This document shows, piece after piece, positions 53,804-63,327 of a stretch of DNA of 64,000 bases. A model generated the notes under the pieces. The model did not search any database. It was not told where the DNA came from and saw nothing but the letters and a program-made list of their open reading frames with translations. Position 1 is the first letter of the stretch. The number at the start of each line of letters is the position of its first letter. Made by a program: the position numbers and the translations under genes. The stretch is from Maea johnstoni (lineage: Eukaryota > Annelida > Polychaeta > Spionida > Magelonidae): the NCBI GenBank assembly GCA_963942565.1, contig OZ012700.1, forward strand, positions 30,907,589 to 30,971,588, written 5' to 3'.

Positions 53804-53894
53804 CTGGTAGTCTGCTCATGAGGACCCCCTCCTTGGAGCTCATGATCACCGCCCGCAGCATGGTCTTCACCCCTTTCAGCTTCTCGTCATCCAT
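53804..53894 (-). CDS. TDRD7: first coding exon of a LOTUS-domain, TDRD7-like protein (partial gene)
   Basis: On the minus strand an ATG is followed by 30 codons and a donor CCAG|GTAATT, ending in phase 1. The peptide runs MDDEKLKGVKTMLRAVIM, then SSKEGVLMSRLP and the first base of a Gly codon. MLRAV followed by SSK-GV and RLP(G) matches, from memory, the start of the LOTUS/OST-HTH domain of animal TDRD7 (MLRAVLQS.KNGV...RLQGEYR). LOTUS domains bind RNA or the Vasa helicase, and TDRD5/TDRD7 proteins act in germ granules and the piRNA pathway. The remaining LOTUS and Tudor exons are not visible in this window; the array begins 173 bp past the donor, so intron 1 would exceed 53 kb or the gene is interrupted. 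TDRD5 or another LOTUS protein is possible; only 31 residues support the call. Confidence 0.55.
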
Positions 53895-54705
53895 ACCGAC
53901 GAGAATACAGGTGGCGCCACCGAGAAACTACCAGAAAATTATCCTCAGCAAACAATGTGATTATCTGAAAAGAATGAAATTTCAGAACATTAAATTCGAG
54001 AATCAAGATGGCGGCCACCAAGAAGCCACCAGAAACATTATGCTCTGCAAACAACGCGACTATCTGAAAAATGATAATTTAAGAACATTAAATTTCAATA
54101 CTCCTTTCAGCTTCTCATCATCCATATAGAGAATTAAGATGGCGCCACTGAGAAACTACCAGAAAAATAATGCTCAGCAAACAATATGACTAACTGAAAA
54201 GAATAAACTTTTCAGAACATTAAATTTCATCACCTCTTTCAGCTTCTCATCATCCATACCCAGAGTCATTTATCAAGATAGCACCCACTAAGAAACTAAC
54301 AGAAAATTATGCTCAGCAAACAAAACGACAATCTGAAAAGAATGAAATTTCAGATGATTAAATTACTTCCCCTCTATTGATTGCTTCTCGCAATCCATAC
54401 AGAGAATCAAGATGGCAGCTTTTGAGAGAATACCAGAAATATAATGCTCTGACAGCAAACAACACGACTATCTGAAAAGAATGAATTTTCAGAACATTAA
54501 ATTTCATTACTCTTTTTGAACAGGTTCCAGTTATCTGACTATCTGAAAAGAATGAAATTTCAGAAAATTTTAATTTTCATTTCTCTTTTTGAACAGTTTC
54601 ACATCATCCATACTGAGATGAGGGCCACTGGTAAACTACAGGGAAATAAAGCTGCAACTATCGCAATTTTCTGAAAAGAGCCAAATTTTAGATAAAAATA
54701 AAGTA
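53875..54705. repeat. degenerate tandem repeat derived from the start-codon region of the TDRD7-like exon
   Basis: About six copies of roughly 100-145 bp begin near 53875, 54001, 54102, 54231, 54369 and 54511-54583. Recurrent phrases are CTTTCAGCTTCTCATCATCC, AAGATGGCGCCAC, GAAACTACCAGAAAATTATGC, AGCAAACAA, ATCTGAAAAGAATGAAATTTC and AGAACATTAAATTTC (a few bases vary). On the minus strand the first phrase reads ATG GAT GAT GAG AAG CTG AAA, the same M-D-D-E-K-L-K that opens the exon, so the 5' end of the coding exon and its upstream flank were duplicated and then decayed with distance from the gene. Confidence 0.85.
54004..54015 (-). promoter_or_regulatory. YY1-like motif, best copy of four in the tandem repeat
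   Basis: The plus strand reads CAAGATGGCGGC, i.e. GCCGCCATCTTG in the sense of the minus-strand gene, the known YY1 consensus and its usual orientation near animal start sites. Weaker relatives sit at the same place in other repeat copies: 54136-54146 (AAGATGGCGCC), 54274-54285 (CAAGATAGCACC) and 54408-54419 (CAAGATGGCAGC). Binding is an inference from motif and position. Confidence 0.45.
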
Positions 54706-54829
54706 CATCTATTCAAAATAAAGCAATGTCTTACACACCAAAGAATGAAACTTCAGAGAACCATGAATTTCTTCATCCAAAATATTCCCTGCAACAAATG
54801 ACTCCCACATAGCTAAATATAGATTTATA

Positions 54830-55031
54830 AAACCCTCATGCTGCTGGTGGGTAATTTGGCCAATACAAAAATCCTGAAAAATGATTGAAACCCTGGCACA
54901 TGGTTAGTCATCTGAGAGTACTCAGCGAGAGCAATCCAATGAATACCAACATGACAGGATTTAAATGGTTTTCAATTATCTCTGCATCCTTATGCATTGG
55001 AGGAAAGTAGCTTCAGCATTGGAAGGGTTAA
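54830..55031. mobile_element. TTAA repeat family A, copy 1 (inverted)
   Basis: It starts AACCCTCATGCTGCTGGTGGG, contains CATCTGAGAGTACTCAGCGAG and ACATGACAGGATTTAAATGG, and ends GCATTGGAAGGGTTAA. It is the reverse complement of the copies at 60758 and 61794. No coding capacity; probably a non-autonomous DNA element using TTAA targets, but the ends are not true long inverted repeats. Confidence 0.7.
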
Positions 55032-55034
55032 TTA

Positions 55035-56060
55035 GAATTAGGCATGAGATTATCTTCTGCTTTAAACCAGAGACATCCAACAAAGTCACTATCTAGACCA
55101 TAATCTCTAATTCTCTATACAACAATGTTGTTCAGTGCTAATATAGTCATCACTTGCATATAGTGACGGTGGCCAGCAAGTCTGATAAATACATTTCACG
55201 GCTGTAAAGAACAGACCATTTTTCCCAAAATGTTCTTTTTTTAGCAAAACTATTTTGAATGGAAATGTGAAGCAAAACTCACCCAACAACTCTTCTTAGC
55301 CAATAATAGTTGCTTTCAAGTTATCATCATAATTATATCTACAGATTCATACAACACTCCACTGGGGAAACTATAAACAATGGGTTAATGTTTAAGCACT
55401 ACAGTAACACTGAAGAAAACAACCCTGTACTTTTGATGTAAATTTTAAAAAATTACTTGAAGTTTAAATGTACTTAAAATTCCTTTGACATTAGATGAAA
55501 ACTTAGAACTACACTATTGATAAGAGAAAAAATAGTTAAGTACCAAACTGCATGAATAAAATCCTTGCCCCTGTAAAACAACTGTTGATCTACTGATCTA
55601 GAAGCATGGACTGTCTACTAGTGTCTTGCTGTAGTGACTGACCTAAAAGAGCAGCAGGTTTCCAGGTCATGCAGTACACAGTGGTCATAAAACCTCAACA
55701 GGCCTGCAGTATATATAGGTCAACCACCTGCTTGTATCAGGCTTTCTTGGCTAGCACTGATAACTCGGCTAAGACAAATGACTGCCTTGATTGAGCTGTC
55801 CAACTGTTCAGCCGGTGCAGCGGTGTAGTGGGTGTGCTACAGACAGGGTCTCAACTTGTAAGACAGGTCATAACACTGTTCAACATGGCAAATTTGTAGG
55901 GAGCCGTTCGGATTGTCCCTGTATTATTTTGGTTAAGATTTCATCTATATCAATTAAATCAGGTCTTTATTACTGATATGAAAGCGTATACTAGTTACTC
56001 ATTAGAAGCTATGTGGGTGGTCCCAACTGGGTGGACAATTTTGAAGCAATGATTGCACCT
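55035..56060. other. no gene recognised (55035-56060)
   Basis: AT-rich sequence with no splice-bounded open frame and no matching repeat family. A stretch with ATATATAGGTC near 55711 could be a TATA-type signal but nothing downstream supports a promoter. The 61-codon frame at 55791-55976 has no recognised features. Confidence 0.4.
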
Positions 56061-56068
56061 CAGCAACT

Positions 56069-56096
56069 TTGTGTGTGTGTGTGTGTGCGTGTGTGT
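56069..56096. repeat. GT dinucleotide microsatellite
   Basis: GTGTGTGT run with one GC interruption. Confidence 0.9.
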
Positions 56097-56237
56097 TCTG
56101 GGACTGGTGGTGTGTGATCCAGGCCTCTCTCACCAGCTGCAGAGACAGCTCTAAGGAATTCCAATTCAAGACTCAGGAAAATATTTGTACCAAACCAAAC
56201 CAAATTTTTGCATCTTTCATAACTAATCTGAAAAGAA

Positions 56238-56372
56238 GTATACCGTAAATTCTCGAAAATCTCGACCACCCTAGGAAACTCGGCCACTATAATTCATAAA
56301 CAAAGATATTACTGGGAAATTTCGCCCACCCCCGATCCATCCAAGGACACATTTCGCCAAATATCAGCCAAC
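56238..56372. mobile_element. possible end of a Tc1/pogo-type DNA transposon relic
   Basis: ATACCGTAAATTCTCGAAAA followed by TCTCGACCACCC and TTTCGCCCACCC resembles the ends of TACCGTA-starting DNA transposons and their short derivatives in many animals. No second end was found, so the relic would be truncated. Recognition is from memory of the motif only. Confidence 0.3.
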
Positions 56373-56410
56373 AAGTTAATTTCATTGATATAAGAAAAAA
56401 ACATTTATGC

Positions 56411-56585
56411 AAAATGATGCAAAAAACCTAGAAAATTACTGAAACCCTGGCAAATGGGTACTCATCTGAGAGTACTCAGAGAGAGCTTTCCAATGAATAC
56501 CAACATGACAGGGTTTAGATGGTTTTCAAAAATGTTTGCGTCATTGTGCTTTGGACGAAAGTAGCCTTAGCATTGGAAGGGTTAT
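56411..56585. mobile_element. TTAA repeat family A, copy 2 (inverted, truncated)
   Basis: AAAATGATGCAAAAAACCTAG, CATCTGAGAGTACTCAGAGAG and ACATGACAGGGTTTAGATGG then GCATTGGAAGGGTTA match family A in the orientation of copy 1. The end with CTGCTGGTGGCTAATTTGG is missing. Confidence 0.7.
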
Positions 56586-56861
56586 TATGAGGAGCCTGTA
56601 TAAATCTCTTAAGTGCTTTCTGTATTATGGAATACCTGTTATTCTACATGTGATAGCATGCACTAACCTATTCACATCTGGAGTGGGTATATATTGTACG
56701 ACACTTATACAAGTATCTTTCAATATTTTGAGAAATATTTTACTGGCTGAAAAGCTTGCATCATTCAATACAATCATGAGAGGAAGAATATACATAATAT
56801 AAAAAGGCCAAGTGCCAGGGACAAGGTTTCCTATCACATGTTGGTTATGGAACATACATGT

Positions 56862-56862
56862 T

Positions 56863-56960
<98 letters not shown>

Positions 56961-56977
56961 CATATATATATATATAC

Positions 56978-57044
<67 letters not shown>
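56862..57044. repeat. long AT microsatellite, about 180 bp
   Basis: Nearly pure AT dinucleotide with a few GTAT and ACAT interruptions. Open frames here read only Tyr-Ile repeats. It lies about 180 bp before the acceptor of the plus-strand terminal exon. Confidence 0.97.
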
Positions 57045-57046
<2 letters not shown>

Positions 57047-57223
57047 TATGAAATTGTACATGTATGAAATCATCTATATATGAAATCATATGTAAGCATG
57101 CATTATTAGTGATTGCATTCATTTCTGTAACTCCCTCCCATCTTGTTTCAACCCCTTTGATTTCGGTGTTGTAGTTTTTGGCTTATGTTGATGGTCGTTT
57201 TTTGTCCTTTTTGTTGTTTTCAG

Positions 57224-57426
57224 ATGTACACCTTCCCCTAGATGTGGTAACCGTTTTGCGTAAGTGCGCTTCTAGTCCCGACCTGCTGGCCGCGTGCAAC
57301 CTGGATTCTTCCGACCCTCCTCTCTACCCGGCGCTCGGCTACGACTCCAGCGCCGAGACTCTGGCCGTCTATGACGCCCAGAACAATGCTAATCACGACA
57401 GCTACTACACTGCTAAAAACTGGTAG
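57224..57426 (+). CDS. terminal coding exon of an unrecognised plus-strand gene
   Basis: A long pyrimidine run (TTTTTTGTCC then TTTTTGTTGTTTTCAG) gives a strong acceptor at 57222-57223. The exon starts in phase 1 and runs 66 full codons to a TAG. It is much more GC-rich than its surroundings and uses C-ending codons, as a real exon would. The peptide has an amphipathic start (VHLPLDVVTVLRKC), a Ser/Asp-rich middle (SSPDLLAACNLDSSDPP) and a polar, Tyr-rich tail (YDAQNNANHDSYYTAKNW). It has no membrane segment, no Cys pattern and no motif that I recognise. Earlier exons are not identified in the 53.6-57.2 kb interval. The family is unknown. Confidence 0.6.
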
Positions 57427-57651
57427 CGCCATCTAACATGTGATCTCAAAATTAAGCTGCAAATTTGTTTCTAAGATACTTCTATTTACCACGATCTTAG
57501 CCTCGATTCATAAGCTCATAAGTATGAATCACGACTGCTACTACATGTGTAAAAACTGGTTAAGTCATCTAGCGTGATCTCAAAATTAAGCCGTGAAATT
57601 GCCTCTGAGATACTTCTATTTACCGTGATCTTAGTCTCGACACTTGTAAAA
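57391..57651. repeat. tandem duplication of the stop-codon region (period about 136 bp)
   Basis: AATCACGACAGCTACTACAC at 57391 recurs as AATCACGACTGCTACTACAT at 57527, each followed by TAAAAACTGG, GTGATCTCAAAATTAAGC, GATACTTCTATTTACC and GATCTTAG. The first copy spans the last 11 codons, the TAG and the 3' flank; the second has lost the stop and is non-coding. Confidence 0.88.
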
Positions 57652-58009
57652 ACTACTAGCGCCATCTTTTTTAAGACTCTGGTTGTCTCAGTCTTTGGGA
57701 ACAAATTAATTGTGATAGCTAATTAATATGTAAAATGTAAAAAATAGTGGCGCCATCTAGGTGCTATCGATAAATCTAATTGTCTCAAAACATGCTACGG
57801 ATAAATCTAATTGCATCATAACTAAATACCTAATTTGCCTCTAAGATGTTTTTTCGATATTTATCTTGTGCTTGGGAATAACTGTGCTTATCACAGCAGG
57901 TATTTCGCCTGTAAAAACTAGTAGTGTCACCTAGTGACGAAGGATAAAACAACTAACTGGTCTTAGAACTGGAAAGCTACCGTTCCGACAAAAGCTACTA
58001 GTGCCATCT
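57415..58009. repeat. six scattered AAAAACTRGTAGCGCCATCT-like motifs
   Basis: Related 20-nt motifs start at 57415, 57551, 57648, 57739, 57913 and 57990, with a shared core of AAAA(A)CT then TAG then CGCCATCT or close. The first includes the stop codon of the terminal exon; the third is the closest match. They may be the remains of further rounds of the same tandem duplication. Confidence 0.65.
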
Positions 58010-58212
58010 ATAGGAAAGGGATAGATACATTTTCAAACCTTGAAGGCAAATTTGTCAAAAGATAATGTTATGATTACTGATATTCCTAAATAAGTTAGCT
58101 CTTTAAAAGATTTCAAAGTGGTCAAAAACCAGCAGCATAATTTTAACTTGTGGATGCAATACAACAGAAGCAAACCTTTTTTTTCTTTGTTCGCTTCTTT
58201 ATATAGTAATAA

Positions 58213-58358
58213 TTAAACACTGAAACATATTTATATTATACATAAGTATATTCAAGGATGGCTTAATAAACATCTTTGAATCAAACACTGAAACATATTC
58301 ATATTATACATAAGTATATTCAATACTTAAGGATGGCTTAATAAACATCTTTGAATCA
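58213..58358. repeat. two-copy tandem duplication, period about 70 bp
   Basis: AACACTGAAACATAT, ACATAAGTATATTCAA, GGATGGCTTAATAAACATC and TTTGAATCAA occur twice; the second copy has a short insertion (TACTTAA). Confidence 0.9.
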
Positions 58359-58900
58359 ACCACCATCTAAAGATAATACAGTAATACAATGAATGATGTA
58401 TTTGACTACTCAAATAGAGAACTATACAGTATTAGGTTGTATCAATAAATGAATAATGTATTAATTATTTTCAAGAAGCAAATACAGCAGTTCTTGAATT
58501 CTTCTGGGTGATTTAATCTCGCTTTCGTATGCATTCTAGTGACTTGTTCATCAGAAGAAAATTTGTTTCGATTAGAAACGTATATGCGGAAAATACAAAA
58601 ATTTCATGATATAGTAGCTTCATTGTTTACTCTATTTACATCTTTTGGCAAAAAGAGACCAGGCTATTCTGGCAATTTTTCACAGACAAAAAAATATTTA
58701 AGAGTTTATTTGAAAGAGAAATGTAAATCAGAGCATAAATTTGCCAAAAAAGTGAAGAGATGTAGCTTTGATTTTTAGTAACATGCCTCTTTCAGATATA
58801 TATTGAGATCTGCTTTTGTCATAATAATATGATCTAAAGAAATTGTGTTTGACTGCTACAGACATGAATGGGCTTGCAATACAATACATTTACAAATGAA
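58359..58900. other. no gene recognised (58359-58900)
   Basis: AT-rich. A 79-codon frame at 58539-58778 begins just after GCATTCTAG, which could serve as an acceptor, and is Lys/Phe-rich with no recognised motif. It is not called a gene. Confidence 0.4.
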
Positions 58901-58903
58901 CTG

Positions 58904-59118
58904 GGCCAAGTTTTCTTAGGTTTGGTTGAGCCTCGTGTTTGGCTGGGCGTTGTTCAGGACCATCAACGTTGATCAACGTGGTGGGAGAACGGAATCTGAA
59001 CAGTTTCAACGTTTACTTGCGATCACGATATGAACGGGATACGTTGGATCAACGTTTATGGTTTTGAACAAGGCCTACGTTGAACCCGAGGCTCAACCAA
59101 ACCAAAGAAAACTTGGCC
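58904..59118. mobile_element. 215-bp inverted-repeat element, PIF/Harbinger-like
   Basis: The left end GGCCAAGTTTTCTTAGG then TTTGGTTGAGCCTCG matches the right end CGAGGCTCAACCAAA then CCAAAGAAAACTTGGCC as an inverted repeat of about 32 bp with about one mismatch. It is flanked by CTG on both sides (58901-58903 and 59119-59121), which fits the 3-bp CWG/TWA duplications known for PIF/Harbinger elements. The interior has CAACGTTGATCAACG-like palindromes and no coding sequence, so it is a non-autonomous (MITE-type) copy. Confidence 0.75.
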
Positions 59119-59121
59119 CTG

Positions 59122-60240
59122 GTGTAGACCCTGAATACTGGCAATAAAGAATATAGGGAGGGGGTCATCTGAGGGGTGATATGTTGTTTAGGGGCTTTGG
59201 ATATAGAGGGCGCTGTAGGCTGCTGAATGTAAACGTGTAAGGGTTTATTATTCCTAGGTATGTCTTTCATATAGCTGCGTACCATTGCTAATGCGCTGGT
59301 ACTTATTACATTGAACTATATATATATATATATATATATATACTGAACTTATCAAATGATTAAGCAGGGAAGCTATATCACTGAGCCCCAAAGCCCTCAG
59401 GCTGTGTGACTAACAATTTGCATATTTCCATGTACAGTTAAAATATTTAATTCCTGCACTAGTCACCCAGACGTCTGCCTGTGCCAGGTTGTACAAACAC
59501 CCATAGAAGTGACAAAGAATAAGCCAAGCACATCACTGACCCACGTAGCTTGCAAATCAGAGCTAAGGTCTTTCGTGAGGTCATTTATGCATGCATGCCC
59601 AGGAAACTTGGTGGCAATCAGACATGCGGTTGTGTATTATGCCAGGGCTGTCCACGCATTTAGTGCAGGAATTAAATGTTGGCACTATAAGTTTGATGGT
59701 TTGCTGTCCACGGATCCTTACCAAATGTAGCTTGGAATACCCCATATTTCCTATAAATAGGATGATTCTTGAACAAATGTAGGGATTTCCTAGGAAGTCC
59801 AAGTTACATTATGTAAGGGGGGTTTGGCCTACAAGGTTTTAAACTGCATACAATGGTAAATACAGCAAAACACTAGAAATTGTAGGTCTGGGTAAATTAT
59901 ACTTAGATTATTAAGGCTTGAATTCAAATTTATAAGAATGAGTGACTCTTTCACCATGAATATTTATTGTAACCTATGAATAAACTGTCATTATTAGAAA
60001 GTAATGAATGAATATTTTCACAAATAATAAGTGCTTAAACCAGAAATGTAGCCTAATGTCTTCCTGCGAAAATACATGTTTTTTGGCAAGTTAACATTGA
60101 GTTAACTTCATAAGTCTGACTTCATCTATTCACATATGGAGTGTATATATGCTCTGACACAAATGAAAATATGTTGATAATTGTTTAATTATTGGGTTGA
60201 ATAAAATCCTCTTTAAAGATTTTTTCAAGATATCACATTA
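59122..60240. other. no gene recognised (59122-60240)
   Basis: Contains an AT run at 59317-59342. Overlapping frames on both strands at 59509-59802 have no splice context, codon bias or recognised motif. Confidence 0.4.
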
Positions 60241-60249
60241 TTCAAAGAT

Positions 60250-60478
60250 TTACCCCATTCACATTCAACCCGGCCGAAACAGGCCTGATGATTTTTGTAA
60301 TATTTTACTTACAAAGACATTTTCTGGAAAACATTTGAAGAAGAAATATTGGTCATAAGCCAAGCAACAACTCTCCTTCAAATATTTTGTGAAGTTTTGC
60401 TTTATTACCAACTTATTTTCACAAGTATGAGTGTAGCAGACGATACTTTCCAGTGGGGACTCTGAGTGTGAATGGGTT
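60250..60478. mobile_element. TTAA repeat family B, copy 1 (inverted)
   Basis: The left end ACCCCATTCACATTCAACCC and right end GAGTGTGAATGGGTTAA form an imperfect terminal inverted repeat. The interior (TTGTGAAGTTTTGC, CAGACGATACTTTCCAGTG) is the reverse complement of the copy at 63099-63327. No coding sequence. The TTAA ends suggest a piggyBac-type non-autonomous element; the family is inferred from ends only. Confidence 0.7.
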
Positions 60479-60540
60479 AAGGCCAATGTTGTCAGACGAA
60501 TCATGCATGAATTCAGATGCCAAAAGGATAACCTCTTAAT

Positions 60541-60757
60541 GCTTAAAGAGTTCCTCGAAAAATTACAGTCTGGATCTATGATACTCTTGACAATAACTTC
60601 GGAATGAGGAACAGTTTTACAAAATATTTGAAGAAGAGTTGTTTGTTGTCTTCTTACCAACATATCTCCTTCAAATATTTTCCCAACTATGCTTTAACTG
60701 TTAGACTTTATCAAAATATTAGTCAGCCTGCTATTTGGTGCTGTGAGCATTAATGGT
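60541..60757. mobile_element. TTAA repeat family B, copy 2 (diverged)
   Basis: AGAGTTCCTCGAAAAATTACA, TTTTACAAAATATTTGAAGAAG, GTTGTTTGTTGTCTTCTTACC and GTCAGCCTGCTATTTGG track the copy at 63099-63327 but with many differences. It abuts family A copy 3 and shares its TTAA. Confidence 0.6.
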
Positions 60758-60970
60758 TTAACCCTTTCCATGCTGAGGCTACTTTTGTCCATAGGTGAAA
60801 AATGCAAAAAGTTTTGAAAACCATCTAAACCCTGTCATGTTGGTATTCATTGGAAAGCTCTCTCTGAGTACTCTCAGATGAGTACCCACATGCCATGGTT
60901 TCAGTCATTTTCCAGGTTTTTTGCATTATTTTGTATTGGCCAAATTAGCCACCAGCAGCATAAAGGTTAA
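60758..60970. mobile_element. TTAA repeat family A, copy 3
   Basis: It begins TTAACCCTTTCCATGCTGAGG, contains CATCTAAACCCTGTCATG, GAGTACTCTCAGATGAG and GGCCAAATTAGCCACCAGC, and ends AAAGGTTAA. The TTAA at both ends and the AACC / GGTT pair are its only terminal symmetry. 213 bp, the most complete copy here. Confidence 0.75.
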
Positions 60971-61535
<565 letters not shown>

Positions 61536-61793
61536 AAACATGATTACATTCATTCCAGTTTTGGGCCTCTGTAAATGTAAATTCTCTGGACAGCAAGATC
61601 ATTTCATATAATGTCCAATATTGAAAACAATTAGCTATCAAGGATTTCAAGCGTGAGTATTTTTAGAACTTTAAATGCTCCGAAAAGTCATAGTTGCTTT
61701 TACAGTGTACAGAAAAACGTAGCAGAACCGAAAGAAAATTAGTTTAAATACACTAGTTCTGTCTATGCCTATATGTTACCTTTCCGTATGATA

Positions 61794-61986
61794 TTAACCC
61801 TTCCAATGCTGAGGCTACTTACGTCCAAACACAATTATGCGAGATTTTTGGAAACCATCTAAACCCTGTCATGTTGGTATTCACTGGATAGCTCTCCCTG
61901 AGTACTCTCAGATGAGTACCCATGTGCCCGGGTTTTCTGCATCATTATGTATCGGCCAAATTAGCCACCAGCAGCCTAAGGGTTAA
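61794..61986. mobile_element. TTAA repeat family A, copy 4
   Basis: Same orientation as copy 3: TTAACCCTTCCAATGCTGAGG, CATCTAAACCCTGTCATG, GAGTACTCTCAGATGAG, GGCCAAATTAGCCACCAGC and a final GGGTTAA. It is slightly shorter because part of the CAGTCATTTTCCAGG section is missing. Confidence 0.75.
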
Positions 61987-62283
61987 GGTCCTTATTCTGG
62001 TTAGTAATTAGGTTTTATCGGGGCAGGTAAGCCACACCAGGTGGTGCTCTAACGAAGCTAGTCGTATAATGATAACTAGACACACCTGCAAAGTGTCTAG
62101 TATGTACTGGTTCATTTATTCTAATTGTTTGTCAGTATGTATGTAAGTATGTATGTATGTTTCTTTACGGATGTATGATGTCAACTGGATCCGGTATCCA
62201 GATTTTTTGCGAGATAATAAATAAAACACTATCCTCAGGAGTTTTACTAGTTGCTTGTTTTGTCACCAGGTTAAAATGTGGTA

Positions 62284-62289
62284 TTATAT

Positions 62290-62358
<69 letters not shown>
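62284..62358. repeat. AAT microsatellite, about 24 repeats
   Basis: Uninterrupted AAT trinucleotides. A minus-strand frame here ends in a run of isoleucine and is not a gene. Confidence 0.97.
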
Positions 62359-62359
<1 letters not shown>

Positions 62360-62530
62360 TTATCATTTGATATTGCGCCCTTTCTATACAAACATGCTGA
62401 AAGGCGCATTACATTCATTGTCAAAGGATAGATGTTGATATCCACATAATTATTTGATAAATACATCTTAGAACAGATGTGTTTTCAGTTGCCGTTTGAA
62501 GATTGCCACACTCCCATATAGGATATAAGC
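62359..62530. mobile_element. dispersed-repeat-like segment with GCGCC...GGCGC hairpin
   Basis: After the AAT run come GCGCCCTTTC (62375-62384) and GAAAGGCGC (62399-62407), which pair, and then ACAGATGTGTTTTCAGTTGCC. This AAT, GCGCC hairpin, TGTGTTTT order resembles a repeat seen widely in marine animal and fish genomes, recalled from memory only. Ends not defined. Confidence 0.35.
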
Positions 62531-62661
62531 TTTGGCAAATCATGATTAATCATATCTCCTAAAGGCATCAATGACCCTCAAAGAAGATATTCTTCCAAAG
62601 TCATTGAATTATTTTATCTAAAAACAATGAAAATCAGATAAATGAGATTATATTTATATAA

Positions 62662-62977
62662 TGATAAAGAATCATTAGAATAAGCTTGGGTGAAAATAGC
62701 AATGACTTCAATTAGCAATAACCCTACTTTAGACATCATGAGAATACCAGTTCCCATAAGTTCCAAAGACGGACCACAACTTCATGCAAGATTCTAATAC
62801 TATACAGTGCTGCCATCTTTTATACAATGATAATTTGAATTAGTCTGGGTAAAAATAGCAATGCCTACAATTAGCAACAACCCAATAGATATCATGAGAA
62901 TGCTGGTTCCCCTTAGCTCCAGAGAGGGACCACAACATCATGCAAGATTCTAATACTATACAGTGCTGCCATCTATA
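62662..62977. repeat. two-copy tandem duplication, period about 155 bp
   Basis: AAAATAGCAATG, ATTAGCAA, CATCATGAGAAT, GGACCACAAC and ATGCAAGATTCTAATAC then TATACAGTGCTGCCATCT occur in the same order twice, about 155 bp apart, with many differences. Confidence 0.85.
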
Positions 62978-63098
62978 AGTGGAAAATCAACTCAAAATGT
63001 TGTACATGGGAATTTCTCAAGCTGCTTTTTTTACAAGGACAGCAATGAACTGAGTTCAATTAGAATTTTAAATATCATTTAAACCTTTCATTATGTTA

Positions 63099-63327
63099 TT
63101 AACCCATTCACACTCAAGAGTTCCTCTCAAAATATCGTCTGCCACTTTCATACTTTTGAAAATAACTTGAGAATGAAGCAAAATTTCACAAAATATTTGA
63201 AGGAGATTTGTTGTTTGTCTTCTGATCAACATTTCTCATTCAAATGTTTGTAAAAAAAATGCTTTTGTGAGGGAAATTTTTCCAAAATCGTCAGGCCTCT
63301 TTTGGCCACTCTGAGTGTAAATGGGTT
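63099..63327. mobile_element. TTAA repeat family B, copy 3
   Basis: It starts TTAACCCATTCACACTCA and ends TGAGTGTAAATGGGTTAA, an imperfect terminal inverted repeat of about 18 bp. The interior contains TTTCACAAAATATTTGAAGG and TCGTCAGGCCTCTTTTGGCC. No coding capacity. It is the best-defined copy of the family. Confidence 0.75.

Noticed and set aside
53794-54129. 111-codon plus-strand frame
   Set aside because: Antisense to the TDRD7-like exon and its tandem duplicates; it has no features of its own.
56060-56287. 75-codon minus-strand frame starting MAEFPRVVEIF
   Set aside because: Overlaps a probable transposon end and the GT microsatellite.
59049-59285. 78-codon minus-strand frame
   Set aside because: Starts inside the Harbinger-like element; no motif or splice context.
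60265-60663. 132-codon minus-strand frame
   Set aside because: Runs across two copies of repeat family B, a non-coding element.
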